From positions 1 to 56,721 of the forward strand of contig NZ_JADCBK010000032.1 in assembly GCF_020253525.1 (NCBI RefSeq): a stretch of DNA of 56,721 nucleotides, read 5' to 3'. How positions within the stretch are numbered: position 1 is the first letter of the stretch; the number at the start of each line of letters is the position of its first letter. This document shows, one piece after another, positions 17,983-26,601 of the stretch. The stretch comes from Aquidulcibacter sp. Lineage in GTDB: Bacteria > Pseudomonadota > Alphaproteobacteria > Caulobacterales > Aquidulcibacteraceae. Position numbers and translations under genes: made by a program. A model generated the notes under the pieces. It worked only from the letters and a program-made list of their open reading frames with translations, made no database searches and was not told the origin of the DNA.

Positions 17983-19032
17983 ATGACCACCCAGACCTTG
18001 AATGCCGTAATCCTTGGTGCCTCTGGCTATACGGGGGCGGAGACCATTCGCCTGCTCGCCCACCATGGGAATGTCCGCATCGGCGCGATTACGGCCAATG
18101 CGCAGGCTGGGCGATCCTTGGGTGACCTCTTCCCACACCTTCACCCTTTTGCTGATCGCACGTTGGTGAAGGCCGAAGACGTCAAGTGGGATGGTGTCGA
18201 TGTCGCGTTTGGCTGTTTACCGCACGGAGCCAGCGAAGAGCTATTGGGGGAATTGCCTGCTCATGTGACGGTGATTGATCTGTCGGCCGACTTCCGGTTC
18301 CGTGACCCAGACGCCTATGCGAAAGTCTATGGCCGCAACCATCTGCACCCCGAAAAGACCCGCAACGCCGTGTATGGCCTGACCGAGTTTGCGCGCAATG
18401 AACTGGCTCAAAGACCCGCTATCATCGCTTGCCCCGGCTGTTATCCTACTGCGACGCTCTTGGCCGTGAAGCCCTTGGTGGCTGCTGGAATTGTGCTGCC
18501 CAACGACATAATCGTCGATGCAAAGTCGGGCGTGTCAGGGGCCGGGCGCGGTCTCAAAGAAGGCAATCTCTTTTGTGAAGCGGCTGAAGGCCTGCATGCC
18601 TATAGCGTCGGCAACCACCGCCACGCGCCAGAAATTGAGCAGGAATTGTCTCTTGCGTCAGGCAGCGAAGTTTTGGTGAACTTCACGCCACATCTGGTGC
18701 CCATGGCGCGCGGGGAACTTGTAACCTGCCATCTGAAACTGGCTGATGGCGCAACCGTGGACGATGTGCGTGCCGCTTTGGCCAAAACCTATGAGGGCGA
18801 GCGCTTTATCAAGCTTGCAGCCAAAGGGGCTTCGCCAGATACGCGTTGGGTCCGGGGTTCGAACCTATGTATCCTCGCCGTCTTCCCTGACCGCATCCCG
18901 GGCCGGGTGATCGTGGTCGGCGTGATCGACAATTTGGTCAAAGGGTCTGGCGGGCAAGCCATTCAAAACATGAATGTTGCCTTTGGCCTGCCTGAGTCAC
19001 AAGGATTGACGATGGAGCCTTTGTTTCCGTAA
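17983..19032 (+). CDS. argC: N-acetyl-gamma-glutamyl-phosphate reductase ArgC
   Basis: ArgC reduces N-acetylglutamyl phosphate to the semialdehyde with NADPH in arginine biosynthesis. The 349-residue product has the N-terminal dinucleotide motif VILGASGYTGAE and the catalytic-cysteine signature IIACPGCYPTA at about residues 145-155. Late GNHRH and VVGVIDNLVKGS(G)GQAIQNMN segments are typical. I use the ATG at 17983, preceded by AAGG. It lies close behind the rpsI terminator, a ribosomal-argC adjacency common in alphaproteobacteria. Confidence 0.96.
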   Translation: MTTQTLNAVILGASGYTGAETIRLLAHHGNVRIGAITANAQAGRSLGDLFPHLHPFADRTLVKAEDVKWDGVDVAFGCLPHGASEELLGELPAHVTVIDLSADFRFRDPDAYAKVYGRNHLHPEKTRNAVYGLTEFARNELAQRPAIIACPGCYPTATLLAVKPLVAAGIVLPNDIIVDAKSGVSGAGRGLKEGNLFCEAAEGLHAYSVGNHRHAPEIEQELSLASGSEVLVNFTPHLVPMARGELVTCHLKLADGATVDDVRAALAKTYEGERFIKLAAKGASPDTRWVRGSNLCILAVFPDRIPGRVIVVGVIDNLVKGSGGQAIQNMNVAFGLPESQGLTMEPLFP

Positions 19033-19128
19033 AGGAGACCTTGGCTCTGCGCGAGCCTTGATGGGTGCACGCCACAGATTGCGCGCAAGCTTTTAGCCTT
19101 GTTTGGCGGATGAGAGAGTCGGGCAAAT

Positions 19129-20811
19129 ATGGCAAAACCGATCCTGCGACTGGGGCCTGTTGATGAGCTGGACGACGAGTTCGACCCGCTTTTGGGCCGC
19201 ACTGTCCGCGACGAGCCGATGCCCGTAGCCACCAGTCCTGCCGCGCCGCTGGACCCAGATCAGAGCATATTTGACGAGCCAGAACCTGTCGTCGCACCGA
19301 GTTTGGTTGAGGCGGCGAGCCAAGCGCCTGCAAAGCCAACCAAACCGTCCGATCAGCCAAGCCTATTAGACTGGATGGAAAATCCGGTTACCGACAAGAC
19401 CTCGTCTGCGGACGCAGTGGAAGTCCTTGAGGCTGAAATCGAAAATCAGCGCGAAGTCCAGAATGATCCAGAACCCGTTGAATGGGTGCAGGACGTAGCA
19501 AGCCCAGTCGAAGCTGATGCTGCCACACATGAAGCTGAGCCTCAGCCTGAGGCCACAATGGCCGAGCCAGTGCCGGAAGCTGCGACGCCCCTGCCGCCAA
19601 GTGAGCAAATTGAGCGTGTGGATGAAGTTGCACAAGCGTCATGCCTTGAAGAAAACGCTCTTCTTGTGGAGCCAAAGCCAGAACCAGAAATGGGCTCGCC
19701 CCGCTACGTCCACATAGATGAGCCTGTGGCAGTGGCCGAAGCCCGCGAGTTTGACGCGCCTAGTTCTGAGCCAGACCGCCCACCCTTCCACGAAAACATC
19801 CAAGCTGGTGCGGCGGCAACCGTCACAGCCAGGGGGCTGTCTCGGGCGGCACAACGTCGCGCCACCATGAAGCGCAGCCCCATTGGGCGTCGCAAGGCGG
19901 CACAAAAGCTGGCCGCGACCGTGGCAGGAACAACACTTTTTGCCGTCGCCCTGTTTTTCACCTTGTTGTCGTTCCTTGCGCCATTAGGCTATCCGTTTGA
20001 TGCCGTATCCAGTTATCGCTGGTATTGGACCCTTTTGGCTCTCGCTGCCGGATTGTCATGGGCGGTCGTTCGCGGCCGCACGATGATGATTGCGTCTGCC
20101 TTGGTTGGTGCCATCAATCTACTGGTTGTCGTGCCGGCTCTGGGCGCTGCTCCAAAAGGCGGGCAAATCTCAAATGCCGTGGTTGCTTGGGCGAACGTAG
20201 CAGGTGAGGAAAAGGCACTTGAGAGAGTCTTAAGTGAGGCAGAGCGACAAAAAGCTGGCCTTGTGTTGATCGCGAAGGCACCCAGAAGCGTGGTGACCCC
20301 ACCTTCGGGATGGAAGTTGATTGAGGCACCAAACTTTGCAGATCCCACCAGTATTGCCGTTTTATCGCGCGGTCGTTGGCAGTCTTCGACGATCCCGGGC
20401 GAGCCAACGATTGCGCGCACCGCGGCTGGTGACCTGACCATCATCGCCACCCTGCCCCCACCCTCCAGCGGCGGTAACGGCGCTGGCGCAGCGCGCGAGT
20501 CGCAGCTGAACCGGGCGGCCGTTCGCGCAGGCGATCAAGATGGCCCCGTTGCCGTATTGGGCGACTTTGGCGTGGCACCTTGGGACGGCGCGATGAGCCA
20601 GTTCCGCAAATATGGCAATGTGACGCGGGTGCGGTGTGGCGGCTTTATGGGCACAACGGTCAGCCAAGCCTTTGGTCTGATTGGCGTCACCCATGACCAT
20701 GCCTATGTACGCGACGTGAAGGTGACCCATTGCCGCTTGGGCAGCTCGTTAGCCGGTGGAGGCCATCGCGCAATTTATTTGTATCTCGCGCCCCTCGATA
20801 CGGCAAAATGA
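19129..20811 (+). CDS. Membrane protein with acidic tail and degenerate EEP domain
   Basis: 560 residues in three parts. Residues 1-235 are acidic and Pro/Glu/Ala-rich, probably disordered. Three membrane helices follow at about 261-284, 298-315 and 319-338. Residues about 345-555 resemble the endonuclease/exonuclease/phosphatase (EEP) domain of YafD-like proteins, with GDFGVAPW at 478-485, HDH at 522-524 and GGHRAI at 545-550. Active EEP enzymes have GDFN, a metal-binding Glu and SDH at these sites. Here N, E and D are replaced, so catalysis is doubtful. Function is unknown. It converges on the next gene with a 16 bp gap. Confidence 0.7.
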   Translation: MAKPILRLGPVDELDDEFDPLLGRTVRDEPMPVATSPAAPLDPDQSIFDEPEPVVAPSLVEAASQAPAKPTKPSDQPSLLDWMENPVTDKTSSADAVEVLEAEIENQREVQNDPEPVEWVQDVASPVEADAATHEAEPQPEATMAEPVPEAATPLPPSEQIERVDEVAQASCLEENALLVEPKPEPEMGSPRYVHIDEPVAVAEAREFDAPSSEPDRPPFHENIQAGAAATVTARGLSRAAQRRATMKRSPIGRRKAAQKLAATVAGTTLFAVALFFTLLSFLAPLGYPFDAVSSYRWYWTLLALAAGLSWAVVRGRTMMIASALVGAINLLVVVPALGAAPKGGQISNAVVAWANVAGEEKALERVLSEAERQKAGLVLIAKAPRSVVTPPSGWKLIEAPNFADPTSIAVLSRGRWQSSTIPGEPTIARTAAGDLTIIATLPPPSSGGNGAGAARESQLNRAAVRAGDQDGPVAVLGDFGVAPWDGAMSQFRKYGNVTRVRCGGFMGTTVSQAFGLIGVTHDHAYVRDVKVTHCRLGSSLAGGGHRAIYLYLAPLDTAK

Positions 20812-20827
20812 ATGGGCCCAGCAACTT

Positions 20828-21685
20828 TCAGAGCCGTTGGCGGGCAACCGACCAAACAAGGCGCACCTGGCGTTCGAGCAAGCTTAAGCTGACGACTTGG
20901 CGAAACGGGTCATTCAGGGTTTGAAACGCTTTCGCATAGGGCAAGCCGAGCGTAGCGTAGGCTATAGCGGGGAACGCCTGCCCGAAAGCGGCTTTCCGAC
21001 AAGCTTGGTTGGTGGCTTTGTGGGCCGACACGACATGGTGGTGAGCCTCTCTCAAGACACGGGTAAGTTCAGGGCTGGTCTTCCCAGCGAAAACAGCCTC
21101 AAGGTCTAGGCCCGCTCGCGCCTCCACAGGTAGCCACAACTGACGGCGATGGGTCCAGCGCGGCCATTGGGCCATGAGGTCGCAGATGCGCCATAGAATA
21201 CCCGCCTGACGGGCTGCTTGGTCTAGCGCAGCGGAAATAGCAGGGGCACCCGCGATCAAGAGGGCGAGGCGATTGAAATTGCCATAGGTCTGATCGCTGT
21301 GGTCAGCCAGTTCCGCCCAAGTTTCAAACGGCACGTCATCTTGTTCAATACCAAACCCATCCACGAGGGCATCCAGCCGCGCTCGAGGCAGATCAAACAT
21401 ATGGATCGTTGCAGATAACGCTTGCGCCGTCGGCTGGGCTCGGAGGGTCTTGCCGGTATAAATCTCGTCCAGCGCCTCACGCCACCATTGCAGTCTTATG
21501 GCTGCCAGCATGGGCTCTGAGACAACTTGGCGGGCACGGGCGACTTCATGCGTAAACAAGATCAGCGCGATCATCCCGGCCCGCGCCTCTGGTGCCAGAA
21601 AGCTTGTTGCCAAAGTCTGGTCTGGAGCGACTTGGGCAGCTTGTTCAATCATGTCAGGACTAAGAGGGATCATAGCGGCTCTCAT
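20828..21685 (-). CDS. Squalene/phytoene synthase-fold protein, NDUFAF6-like
   Basis: 285 residues of the squalene/phytoene synthase superfamily. The region VVSEPMLAAIRLQWWREALDEIY matches the mitochondrial complex I assembly factor NDUFAF6 pattern (SEKxIGLMRMQFW...DIY) rather than true synthases. The first aspartate-rich catalytic motif is absent (THEVARARQ in its place), so prenyl-transferase activity is unlikely. The placement two genes after an NDUFAF3-like gene supports a role in complex I assembly. Starts at 21685 or 21673 are both possible; the latter has GAGAG upstream. A strong terminator lies only 3 bp before 21685. Confidence 0.75.
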   Translation of the reverse strand: MRAAMIPLSPDMIEQAAQVAPDQTLATSFLAPEARAGMIALILFTHEVARARQVVSEPMLAAIRLQWWREALDEIYTGKTLRAQPTAQALSATIHMFDLPRARLDALVDGFGIEQDDVPFETWAELADHSDQTYGNFNRLALLIAGAPAISAALDQAARQAGILWRICDLMAQWPRWTHRRQLWLPVEARAGLDLEAVFAGKTSPELTRVLREAHHHVVSAHKATNQACRKAAFGQAFPAIAYATLGLPYAKAFQTLNDPFRQVVSLSLLERQVRLVWSVARQRL

Positions 21686-21688
21686 ACA

Positions 21689-21718
21689 AAAGCGGCCCGC
21701 ACGAGGGCGGGCCGCTTT
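21689..21718 (-). terminator. Rho-independent terminator after the PuuD-like gene
   Basis: A perfect 12-bp stem, AAAGCGGCCCGC (21689-21700) with GCGGGCCGCTTT (21707-21718), loop of six. On the minus strand it ends in TTTT, 19 bases beyond the stop at 21737. It lies directly against the start of the next minus-strand gene, so expression of that gene needs read-through or a promoter inside it. Confidence 0.8.
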
Positions 21719-21736
21719 CACACAATGGAAATGGGC

Positions 21737-22357
21737 TTAACCCCACATGGTTTGGCGCATCGTCATGGCGACCAGCATGGGCAGCGACAACAAAAGATTG
21801 GTGCGCGAGAACAACATGGCGGTGCGTGCAGCCTTTGGCTTGGCTTCAGCTGGGGCTTCAACCAAGCCCAATGCGATTTTCTGGTTTGGCCAGATCACGA
21901 GCCACACATTGAGGAACATGATGATGGCAAGCCACATACCGATGCCAATGAAAACATGACCATCGTCGAGCGCGAAGCCATTCGCAGCGTTCAGCGTCAT
22001 GGCTTGAACCAGATAGCCACGTGCCCAAGCAACCAGAATACCCGTAACCAGCGTGCCAACTGCAGCCCAACGGAACCAGAACAATGCTTCAGGCGCGATG
22101 AACTTACCGATAGCTGGCTTCAGCTCGTCTGGGATTTTCGGCATGGTGCGGATCTGTACGAAGTTGAAATAATAAAGCAGCCCGATCCACAAAATGCCGA
22201 AGAAGACGTGCAGCCAGCGCATCGCCGCGTGGCCCATTAATTCGTGCATATTGCCGGTTGTGTTATTGGGTTGACCGGCGAAGACGGCGATCAAAACAAT
22301 TGCCAGCACCACACTGACGATGAATGTGTTTCTGAAGTTAGAGAGAAGCGCGCCCAT
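21737..22357 (-). CDS. PuuD-like membrane protein (urate oxidase N-terminal family)
   Basis: 206 residues with about five membrane helices. The WLHVFFGILWIGLLYYFNFVQ and FLNVWLVIWPNQK segments match the membrane domain of PuuD, the alphaproteobacterial membrane urate hydroxylase. The C-terminal cytochrome c domain of full PuuD is missing; after the membrane part there is only an Ala/Lys linker and one more helix. It may use a separate electron acceptor or have another role. Family membership is fairly clear, activity is not. No other purine-degradation gene is near. Confidence 0.65.
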   Translation of the reverse strand: MGALLSNFRNTFIVSVVLAIVLIAVFAGQPNNTTGNMHELMGHAAMRWLHVFFGILWIGLLYYFNFVQIRTMPKIPDELKPAIGKFIAPEALFWFRWAAVGTLVTGILVAWARGYLVQAMTLNAANGFALDDGHVFIGIGMWLAIIMFLNVWLVIWPNQKIALGLVEAPAEAKPKAARTAMLFSRTNLLLSLPMLVAMTMRQTMWG

Positions 22358-22416
22358 AGTTTCCCCTTTAAGTACGGTTGCCTCGACTAGCCTCTATGTA
22401 GCCTATTTCCGCGCCA

Positions 22417-22428
22417 TGTCACGTGACA
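22417..22428. promoter_or_regulatory. Perfect palindrome upstream of the PuuD-like gene
   Basis: TGTCACGTGACA, a perfect 12-bp palindrome, overlaps the stop of the NDUFAF3-like gene and lies about 60 bp upstream of the PuuD-like start. It has the form of a dimeric repressor operator, but there is no second copy to support it. Confidence 0.25.
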
Positions 22429-22820
22429 GGTAACATTGCCACTGCAAAGTGACGGCCCTCGGTCGCTAAGTGATTATAGGTACGACAAGCCGCAGGCGTT
22501 GCCATAAGCTCCAGACCGATGCCCGCCCCCTTTAGCAGGTCGCGTAAGCCAGAGGGTGGGGGTACCAGATCAGGGCCGGTGCCCAATAACAGGAATTCAA
22601 TTTCGCCCGTGAGCGCCAAGATTGGTGCCACATGGTCGGCCAAATTCCCAGCCATCAGGTCCGCCATGGTGAGAGGGCCCCAAGCAGAAGGAGTATCCGC
22701 TAAGATCAGAACTGAACCCTCAAGCCGCACATCGCCTGTCTCCAGACCAAAGCGAAAGCCACCCGCGCCATAAGCCGTAATGAGTGGGCGGCCTTTGCCA
22801 GTTGCGGGTACTAATTGCAT
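22419..22820 (-). CDS. Mth938-like (DUF498) protein, NDUFAF3-related
   Basis: 133 residues of the Mth938/DUF498 family (YGAGGFRFG near residue 17, EFLLLGTGP near 75, and a late TPAACRTYNHLATEGR segment). The human relative NDUFAF3 is a complex I assembly factor. It starts 5 bp after the secF stop and is surely co-transcribed with it. Bacterial members are known to neighbour secDF. It is a small cytoplasmic or membrane-associated protein without a visible catalytic motif; a complex I role here is inferred from the mitochondrial homologue. Confidence 0.85.
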   Translation of the reverse strand: MQLVPATGKGRPLITAYGAGGFRFGLETGDVRLEGSVLILADTPSAWGPLTMADLMAGNLADHVAPILALTGEIEFLLLGTGPDLVPPPSGLRDLLKGAGIGLELMATPAACRTYNHLATEGRHFAVAMLPVT

Positions 22821-22825
22821 GGTTC

Positions 22826-23770
22826 CTAGGGCCGCGCGTCAGCTTCAGTTCTGGCTGCTGCCTTTTCAGCGCCGCGCTTGGGCGGCCATAGGATAAGCAC
22901 GGGTGCGGCGACATAGATCGACGAATAGGTACCGATGAAGACGCCAAACAGCATGATGACCGTAAACACCTGCATGGTTTCACCGCCCACGACAGTTAGA
23001 CCCAACAGGGCGAGGAAGGTGGTCAAAGCGGTAATGATGGTGCGCGACAACGTCTCATTGGTCGACAGGTCAATAATGTCACCTAAGGGCATCTTCTTAT
23101 ATTTCCGCATGTTTTCACGCATGCGATCAAACACCACGACGGTGTCGTTCATCGAATAGCCAATGATGGTCAACAAAGCGGCAATCGTCGTCAGCGAAAA
23201 GTCGAGCTGGGTGATCGACATAAAGCCAAGGGTGAGAATGATATCGTGCGCCAAAGCCACGATAGAGCCAAAGCCCATCTGCAATTCAAACCTGGTCCAG
23301 ATGTAAAGAACAACCAGCAAAATCGCGATGCCAAGCGCCAAAGCGCCATTGACACCCAATTCTTCAGAAACCTTGGGGCCCACGACTTCTACACGCGGGA
23401 ACTTTACGCCCGGCATAATCGCACGCAACTCTGCTTTCACCGCATCAACTGTCGCCGAAGCGTCCGCCCCTTCAGGTGGCAAGAAGCGGATCATGGCTTG
23501 GTTCGGCTCTTGGAAGTCTTGTACGCCGACGTCGCGCAAATTCATATTGCCTACGCGTTCGCGAACTTGAGCCAAATTGATTGGCTTATCCCAAACTGCC
23601 TCAACCACCGTGCCGCCCTTAAAGTCGATCCCGAAATTCAGCCCGAGGGTGAAACAGGAAACCAGTGAAGCGATACATAGAACCACCGAGACGATGGCTG
23701 CAGGCATAGAAAAACGAACAAACCCGAACTTGGTGTTCTTAGGGATGAGCTTGATAAAGGGCCATTTCAT
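22826..23770 (-). CDS. secF: Protein translocase subunit SecF
   Basis: SecF works with SecD to use the proton gradient to pull exported proteins through SecYEG. The 314-residue product has an early FGIDFKGGT motif, a periplasmic loop, and the membrane signature GYSMNDTVVVFDRMREN. Six hydrophobic segments fit the family. It starts 11 bp after the secD stop, and its tail is alanine-rich. Confidence 0.96.
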   Translation of the reverse strand: MKWPFIKLIPKNTKFGFVRFSMPAAIVSVVLCIASLVSCFTLGLNFGIDFKGGTVVEAVWDKPINLAQVRERVGNMNLRDVGVQDFQEPNQAMIRFLPPEGADASATVDAVKAELRAIMPGVKFPRVEVVGPKVSEELGVNGALALGIAILLVVLYIWTRFELQMGFGSIVALAHDIILTLGFMSITQLDFSLTTIAALLTIIGYSMNDTVVVFDRMRENMRKYKKMPLGDIIDLSTNETLSRTIITALTTFLALLGLTVVGGETMQVFTVIMLFGVFIGTYSSIYVAAPVLILWPPKRGAEKAAARTEADARP

Positions 23771-23781
23771 GTTCGTATTCC

Positions 23782-25431
23782 TCAGATCGGCAGGCGCTTA
23801 GGTTTGGTCTGCCGATACCAGGCAGCAACCAGAACCTGCGTCATCAGGATGGCGGTAAAGAGCGACGTGATCACGCCGATAGAAAGGGTCCAAGCAAAGC
23901 CGCGGACGGGGCCTGCACCGAAGTAGAACAGGATCAATGCGGTCAAGAGGGCTGTGACGTTGGCATCCATGACAGTCACAATGGCTCGTTTAAAGCCGGC
24001 ATCAATCGCCAAGGCCGTAGATCGGCCCGCCAATTCCTCTTCTCGCATGCGTTCATAAATCAGCACGTTGGCGTCCACAGCCGCACCAATGGTCAAGATA
24101 AGACCAGCGATACCGGGCAAGGTCAGGGTAGCCCCCACCATGGTCATGGCTGCCAAGATCAAGATCAAATTGACGGCCAGCGCCAGAATAGCAATCCCGC
24201 CAAAAATGAGGCCATAGGCCAAGATCATGAAGGCGACGATCAAGAGCATGGCGATGATACCAGCCGTCGCGCCCGCATTGATGGAATCGCGACCTAGTTC
24301 AGGACCAACTGTGCGCTGTTCCATGACTTTCAGCGGCGCAGGCAATGCCCCCGCCCGCAGCAAGGTCGCCAATTCATTGGCGCTTTCAATGGTGAAGCTG
24401 CCGGAAATCTGGCCATTGCCGCCCAAAATAGGCTCGCGAATGGTCGGTGCGGACAATACTTTATCATCCAGCACAATAGCAAAGCGCTTGCCGACATTCT
24501 CGGTAGAAGCCCGCGCAAAGGCCCGTGCACCTGCGCCATCAAACTGGAATGTAACCGCCGGCTCGCCAGTCTGCTGGTCAAAGCCAGGGTCTGCTTTGGT
24601 GAGGTTATCGCCGGTTACGAGCGCGCGGCGACGCACCAGAACTTGGGGTTCGCGCGGTTCGCCTGGTTGCTCCAGCAAGACAGATCCAGGCGGTATCCGA
24701 CCAGCTGCTGCTTCTGCAGGCGAGACGGTTTCATCGACCATTTGGAACGTCAGACGGGCGGTTTGACCGACCAAGCGCTTGAGCTTTTCAGGATCGCTCT
24801 CACCCGGGGCTTGCACCACAATCCGGTCAACGCCTTGCCGCGTGATGGCGGGTTCTTTCGTGCCTGTCTCATCAATTCGGCGACGGATAACTTCGATCGA
24901 CTGGCTGACTGCGCGGCGCGTCATCGAGGTTTTTGCTTCTTCGGTAAGACGGATTTCGATTACATTGCCGGGCACGGCTTTGACGTCCAAATCGGTCCGC
25001 CCGGTTGGGCCGGTAAGGCCAATTACGGGAGAAGCCAAGGATTCGATGCGCTTGATCGCTTCAGGAATATCAGCCGGGTTTTGGATCGTCACGCGCGCGA
25101 CTTGACCATCTGGGGTCAAACCGCGACCAGCGAACAAGATGGGGGTCTTAGCAGAACCCAATTCACCTGGGCGGCGCTGGCCTCGCAATTCCCGCGAAAG
25201 GTCGTCTGCGACAGCCTCCAAGCGGGCCTTATAGACCACTTGGCTCTCCACCTCGAACATCAGATAGGAGCCGCCTTGAAGGTCTAGACCGAGATTAACC
25301 GTTTTGCTCGGCAGGAAGCTCGGCATCGAGTCGCGGACCGATTGCGGCAGCGCATTCGGCAGGGCGTAAATCAAGCCCAAAAGAGAAACGATGATAACGG
25401 CGAGAACCCGCCAGCGCGCAACATGTAACAC
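23782..25431 (-). CDS. secD: Protein translocase subunit SecD
   Basis: SecD is the large RND-type partner of SecF. The 549-residue product has a first helix at about residues 8-28, the LGLDLQGGSYLMFEVE signature at about 47-62, a large periplasmic region, and the membrane motif DANVLIYERMREEL near residue 455. I accept a GTG start at 25431; its ribosome site is weak, and no better start keeps the first helix. It follows yajC by 59 bp. Confidence 0.95.
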   Translation of the reverse strand: MLHVARWRVLAVIIVSLLGLIYALPNALPQSVRDSMPSFLPSKTVNLGLDLQGGSYLMFEVESQVVYKARLEAVADDLSRELRGQRRPGELGSAKTPILFAGRGLTPDGQVARVTIQNPADIPEAIKRIESLASPVIGLTGPTGRTDLDVKAVPGNVIEIRLTEEAKTSMTRRAVSQSIEVIRRRIDETGTKEPAITRQGVDRIVVQAPGESDPEKLKRLVGQTARLTFQMVDETVSPAEAAAGRIPPGSVLLEQPGEPREPQVLVRRRALVTGDNLTKADPGFDQQTGEPAVTFQFDGAGARAFARASTENVGKRFAIVLDDKVLSAPTIREPILGGNGQISGSFTIESANELATLLRAGALPAPLKVMEQRTVGPELGRDSINAGATAGIIAMLLIVAFMILAYGLIFGGIAILALAVNLILILAAMTMVGATLTLPGIAGLILTIGAAVDANVLIYERMREEELAGRSTALAIDAGFKRAIVTVMDANVTALLTALILFYFGAGPVRGFAWTLSIGVITSLFTAILMTQVLVAAWYRQTKPKRLPI

Positions 25432-25490
25432 GTCTATCTAGCCCTTCGGCAGAAGCAGACCCTCTTGGGATGGGCCTGCACTGATCTCAA

Positions 25491-25841
25491 TTAGGATTTT
25501 GCGTCATTGGCGACGACAGGTTCGCCCTTGCCTTGCACCTGGCTCACGGTCGACTTGATGACACGAACCGCAACATTGGGGGCGATTTCCACCGTCAATT
25601 CATCGTCTGCAACTTTGGTTACTTTACCAATAATGCCACCTGAGGTGATGACGCTGTCGCCGCGACGGATCGCAGCCAACATCTCTGCATGTTGTTTCAT
25701 GCGCTTTTGCTGTGGGCGGATCAAAAGAAAATAGAAAACCACCAAAATCATCACGAGTGGCAAAAGTTGCATCATAATGACTTCTGGGCCTGCTGGGGCC
25801 GCAGCGCCGGCAGCTTGAGCATAAGCGGGGGTGGGGAACAT
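25491..25841 (-). CDS. yajC: Preprotein translocase auxiliary subunit YajC
   Basis: YajC is a single-helix protein associated with SecDF. The 116-residue product has a hydrophobic helix at about residues 25-44 followed by the IRPQQKRMKQH signature and a small cytoplasmic domain (GDSVITSGGIIGKV). The ATG at 25841 has GAGG about six bases upstream; a longer in-frame frame would extend through a palindrome and is unlikely. Confidence 0.93.
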   Translation of the reverse strand: MFPTPAYAQAAGAAAPAGPEVIMMQLLPLVMILVVFYFLLIRPQQKRMKQHAEMLAAIRRGDSVITSGGIIGKVTKVADDELTVEIAPNVAVRVIKSTVSQVQGKGEPVVANDAKS

Positions 25842-25855
25842 AAGGACCTCAAAGT

Positions 25856-25870
25856 TTCTGTTGAACAGAA
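25856..25870. promoter_or_regulatory. Perfect palindrome just upstream of yajC
   Basis: TTCTGTT-G-AACAGAA, two perfect 7-bp half-sites around one base. It lies 15 to 29 bp upstream of the yajC ATG, just above the ribosome site. It could be a repressor operator for the yajC-secDF operon or fold as a short RNA stem. The role is inferred. Confidence 0.4.
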
Positions 25871-26027
25871 GAATAGGCGGTTGATCGGTGCGCTGCAGGT
25901 AAGGACGCCTAACCCGAATGGCAAGGCACACCGCAGCAAGGCCGGGGAGTTAGCATGCTCGGGACCTCTGCGGCAATGAAACTTGACACATTGCCGTGAT
26001 CTCGCGGCCTTGTGACTGATCTTGGGC

Positions 26028-26579
26028 TTAGGTCAGCCGGATGGGTGCCTCTTCGCCAAGGCTTTCCACGTTTAGAATGCCGCCCGTATTGCGCAAAATC
26101 GTCATCGAGGCATGCCCCGGCTTGAAACAAGTCACCCGGTCTGACTGGCTTGCAAGACCTACGGCGGCGTTGATGGCGACAAAGTGTGAAAAGACCAAAG
26201 TGTCCTCGGTGATTTCCAAGAGGGCTTGACCGATTTGATCGCGCCAATCCCGTAGCCGCGGATCTACATGACTATCCTGCCACGACCCGCTCATCACTTG
26301 GGTCAGCCAAGCTCGGTGATCGACTACATCTGCGGGGACCGGAATTTCGGCAACGCGCGATTCTATATGCGGCACACACCCAATAGCCTCGGCGGTGGGG
26401 CGCGCCGTTTCCTGACAGCGCGCGAGTGGAGATGTCCAAAGCGAACCCGCCCCTACACTTTTAAGAGTCTGGGAGGCTGCTTTGGCTTGCTGATGACCCA
26501 ATTCGGATAAGCCTGGATTGGGGTGAGCCCCCCAAGTTGCGGCAGGCTCTGCGTGACGCACCAGATAGATCAAGGACAT
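26028..26579 (-). CDS. Histidine phosphatase family protein
   Basis: 183 residues of the phosphoglycerate-mutase-like superfamily. The catalytic LVRHAE motif lies at residues 6-11 with the nucleophilic histidine at 9, followed by LSELGHQQA and SPLARCQETA. It also has FSHFVAINA, supplying the second histidine. Such proteins are phosphohydrolases or mutases on small phosphates or phosphoproteins; the substrate is not predictable. It lies 22 bp after the VOC gene on the same strand. Confidence 0.85.
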   Translation of the reverse strand: MSLIYLVRHAEPAATWGAHPNPGLSELGHQQAKAASQTLKSVGAGSLWTSPLARCQETARPTAEAIGCVPHIESRVAEIPVPADVVDHRAWLTQVMSGSWQDSHVDPRLRDWRDQIGQALLEITEDTLVFSHFVAINAAVGLASQSDRVTCFKPGHASMTILRNTGGILNVESLGEEAPIRLT

Positions 26580-26601
26580 AAAGGCTCCTAGCCAAAATAT
26601 T

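Noticed and set aside
18850-18870. A GGTTCGAAC string resembling a tRNA T-arm
   Set aside because: It lies inside argC, in frame with a conserved segment, and no acceptor or anticodon arm can be built around it.
19041-19057. A GGCTC/GAGCC hairpin after argC as a terminator
   Set aside because: The stem is only five base pairs and there is no T-run, so it is too weak to call.
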